From NCBI RefSeq assembly GCF_901000735.1, contig NC_081550.1:1756669-1820668 (forward strand): 64,000 nucleotides of DNA, in the 5' to 3' direction. Source of the stretch: Corylus avellana (Eukaryota; Streptophyta; Magnoliopsida; Fagales; Betulaceae). Shown here piece after piece: positions 60,760-64,000 of the stretch. Numbering within the stretch: position 1 is the first letter of the stretch; each line of letters begins with the position of its first letter. The notes under the pieces are model-generated. The model saw only the letters and a list, made by a program, of their open reading frames with translations. It made no database searches and had not been told where the DNA came from. The position numbers were made by a program, and so were the translations under genes.

Positions 60760-63700
60760 TGATTTTCCATGGTTGTTGATGGGGCTTTTGTAAATGCTGT
60801 GAAGGCTGGCGTATGGTAGTACTCTTTGATGACTTCAGAACTCTCTAATACAGCTTAGGAGTTTTCTTTTCTTCTTATGTCTCAGTGTGGGAGGGAAATA
60901 TATTGATAAGTAGAAATCAGGTTGATTTGTAAGTTCAGTTGATGTCTGTACCAGGCATTGAATAGGATACGGTTGTAGTAGCTTTATCTATTTTGATCAA
61001 TTGTTCTCCTTCTTTACAGTAGAACCGGATACAACACGATATGTGAGTTCGATGTTAGAATTAGCTTTTATAGGGGTTCCTTGTATGATTAATAGAAAAT
61101 AGAGTCCCCTTGAGTGGCTCATTTGTATGTGTTTGTGTCTGTGTCTGTGTTTTGTATTTTTCTTGTCAATAGTTTTATAGCAGGTTTTGTATAGGGAGGG
61201 GATGGGGTTCAACCCAATTTCTCTAAATTGGGTTGGATTTTTTTTTTTATACTAATTTATTTCTCTTGCTCATTTTTAATAAATTGTTATGTGTGAGTTT
61301 TATTTAATGGAGAGTAGTTGGAGATTGTATTGGTTTACTGGGCTTCAGGGAATGAGATCATACTTCTGGGCCTTCTTAATGGGATTGACAAACTGTCAAG
61401 AAGAAATCAGCTTGAAGGGCTTTCTGATCAATACGAATTGGACTACATGGTTGATTTTATATTTTTTGTGTATTAAAGTTGCTCACTTTGCGCTTTTAGT
61501 GAATTATTTTACTTATAAAAAACAAATTATTGAAATCTCATGTGGTTTACCGAAGTTGATTAAGCTTTTCATTTTCTTAATTGATATGTGAGTGATAGAG
61601 GATCTTTAATCAACCCTATCCTTAATCATCAGAATAAGATTAGTTAGTTTCGTAAGGAAAATAATCACCAAGTTAAATCTCAAACCGACCTCTACTTGAA
61701 AGCCGGCGACAAAGTAACGAAGTAATGCAAGCTCTCACCAATGGAGTAAGAATTTTTTTACTTTATATCGCATTAACAAACAAATTTCTTCATTTTTTTG
61801 TGAGAAAAAAAATTCAAAACATATTTTTACTTTATATCACGTTAATCAATTTCTTCATCATTTCTCATTTCTTCATTTTTTTGTGAGAAAAAAAATTCAA
61901 AACATATTTTTACTTTATATCACGTTAATCAATTTCTTCATCATTTCTTATCTCAAAACTCTCTTCTAAACACAGCTCGCAACTTTCTTGATACTTGAGG
62001 GTAAGGAGCTGCTACAAATGTTTAGGGCATGGTACCCACGTCCAATTAGTGAACCGTGCATGCATGGTTCTCCTTATTATCCAAAAAATGTGTATGCCAA
62101 CACGAGAGTAATTGTTGTAAGAATAATGCTATTTTCACTAATATGTTATTTCAATTGTATGACAGTCGTGCATATAACAGTTTACTAAATAGTATTAGTC
62201 TTAATTTAAATTTTGAGTAATGGGTTTTAATGATTGTGGTCACAAGTTTGTATCATAAACAAATTATTTTCCAATAAAGATCCGAAGTTGTGTACTCATC
62301 AAAAAAGAAAAAGATCCGAAGTTGGGGTTAACAAAGAGAAAAAATCCCAGTGAATCGATGGATGAACAAAGTCAAATTTGAGAAAGATATTTTGCTCCCT
62401 CCAATCTAGGATCCTTGATTGTCAATAACATTTCTAATGCATACTTTATTATTTTATGTTATATGCTTTGCAGAAAACAAGACAATGCCATGCACATGCC
62501 CTCTAAATATCCCTTTCTTTAAATAATCACACACATAATAATCGATCATTCATGTTCATTTTCTGTGGAAATTGAGAAGCTAGCTCCCGTTATCGAGAGT
62601 ATCCAAGTGCATGGTTGTCTAGATGAACACTTTTTTTCTTTCTTTTTTCTTCTTAATAATATTAATATTAATATTATTATTGTTATCATATTCCTAGAAC
62701 GACTTATATAATACCACTTGGTCTATAGTGGCAGACATTTTTTCTTCTTTTTTTTTTTGAATGAAGCTTGGAGACGTGGCACCCAACACTACTAAGCACA
62801 CCAACAGGCCACATGCCTATCGGCATTAATGTTGTTTGGAACTTTGGATGCTAGCTCTATAACTAATATTCTTGATGGTTAGTTTGGGCACCTGATGAAT
62901 CAGTTACTCATTAATTTCTTTTAAAATTTAATTGAGTAATCATCTCAACATTTGTACGTACCCAGATGAAAGCACTTATCGTTAACGTACGTTGTTAATT
63001 GGTACTCATGAAAATAATTAAAGCTCATATTCTTATCTAGTGCTTTGGATATAGACTGTTTTTCTTCTTCTATTGTTGTACCAATAATTATCGATCTCTT
63101 TTGTGGCCACTTAATATGAATAAGTGAATTCATTAAACATGAGCATTCTAAGATCATGTTAAGTGATCTTCAAGAGATTTGTTTGTTGCTTCATTTTTGA
63201 ATTACTTTAAAGATTGATAAACTACACTTATACTCCCTTCAATTTATCACTCAATTTGTAATGTATCCTACTAATCTCCTACTCAATTTACAATGTCCCT
63301 CTTCCATTAAGATTATTTGTTAACTTATACGCCAAGCATATCACATGACCCACACGTGATGTAAAATGTCCATTTTACCACCATGAAATTTTTAAAAATA
63401 TAACTACACCCTTACTTTAAAAAAGAAATATGTTTTAGTGTGTGTATATATATATATACCAAAAGGGTCAATTAATATGCATCATTTACAACAGGCAGCG
63501 CAATTCATTCTCCTATCAAGCATATATAACAAAAAGCTGCAGTCTAGCTCCCCCTTCTATTGCGCGGATACTCAGTTTCTGTTTCTTAAATTAATGTGTA
63601 AATAAATAATAAAGGGTGTGCTTGCTTCACTGCCTAATTAATTCGCAGTCTGTTGGGGCTTGAAGATATATATATATATATATTGAGGAGGCCAGGTTCT

Positions 63701-64000
63701 TAAATCTTAAGTATAGAATAAGAATGTCTAGATTGGTGTGATTTAGGGCAGTGAAGCTACCCGCCGGCCGTCTTGGCTATCTCAAAGGCTTGCAACTTTA
63801 ATTTATGAAGCGCAAACGATGGTGACGTTACCATATTAGGGCACCCTTGTTTCAAGATGAGATATATATATATATATATGATGATCAATTTATGTTGTGG
63901 AAAACAGGAAACCTAGGTACCATATTATCTAATATCTATTGTTTGCGTTCCATGTATGGTTGACAGATGGAAAAACAAGCTAGGCCGTTTGGTTAATTAC
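60760..64000. other. AT-rich 3' flank, no gene
   Basis: The Myb/SANT 3' UTR probably covers the first few hundred bases. Then come a LINE-tail-like piece (TTTGCGCTTTTAGTGAATTATTTTACTTATAAAAAAC, split around 61,477-61,515), an 83-bp tandem repeat (61,785-61,950) and several (AT)n runs (63,440-63,456, 63,667-63,683, 63,862-63,880). No coding exon can be supported. Confidence 0.6.
61785..61950. repeat. 83-bp tandem repeat, about 2.4 units
   Basis: Two nearly identical 83-bp units each contain TTTTTTTGTGAGAAAAAAAA, ATATTTTTACTTTATATCAC and AATTTCTTCATCATTTCT. A partial, more diverged unit (TTTACTTTATATCGCATTAA) precedes them from about 61,755. Confidence 0.85.

Overview
The window is eudicot nuclear DNA, probably from a woody rosid, though the species cannot be fixed from sequence. 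It is AT-rich with long poly-A/T runs. Genes have GT-AG introns and sit far apart, separated by small non-autonomous transposable elements. There is no sign of bacterial, organellar or viral sequence. I reconstructed seven protein-coding genes: two are intronless, and I assembled the other five exon by exon and checked that phase is kept across every junction.

Layout, left to right. (1) 1-2,800: transposon-rich flank with a SINE, a foldback MITE and a hAT-like element that carries a Mutator-like MITE. (2) 3,030-4,124 (+): intronless secreted LRR protein of the DRT100 type. (3) 7,530-9,821 (-): ribosomal protein eL31 (RPL31), two exons, with a 169-bp tandem duplication in its intron. (4) 11,002-17,753 (-): 12-exon GH127/DUF1680 beta-L-arabinofuranosidase-like protein of 860 aa, with a TRIM retroelement in intron 8. 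(5) 18,300-25,890: gene-poor, with a foldback MITE and a four-unit tandem array of about 290 bp. (6) 25,893-31,546 (-): splicing factor CWC22, 7 coding exons, 807 aa. (7) 34,782-39,290 (+): LSM7, 5 coding exons, 99 aa, head-to-head with CWC22. (8) 39,300-45,970: gene-poor, one SINE. (9) 45,973-47,238 (-): intronless AGCVIII kinase of the UNICORN type. (10) 47,300-57,600: repeat-rich, with a solo-LTR candidate, a TRIM nested in a second retroelement, and a hAT-like element split by a PIF/Harbinger-like MITE. (11) 59,665-60,759 (+): Myb/SANT-like protein with a tandemly duplicated first-exon region. (12) 60,760-64,000: AT-rich, no gene seen.

The genes do not form a pathway cluster, as is normal for plants. 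Two encode RNA-processing factors (CWC22 for spliceosome activation and exon-junction-complex loading, LSM7 for the U6 snRNP and mRNA decay) and are divergently arranged. The others serve translation, the cell wall, signalling and probably transcription. I did not find a new multi-gene system. The most informative items are the datable TE nests, the duplicated start exon of the Myb/SANT gene, a possible poison exon in CWC22, and a secretory-peptide-like reading frame inside LSM7 intron 1.
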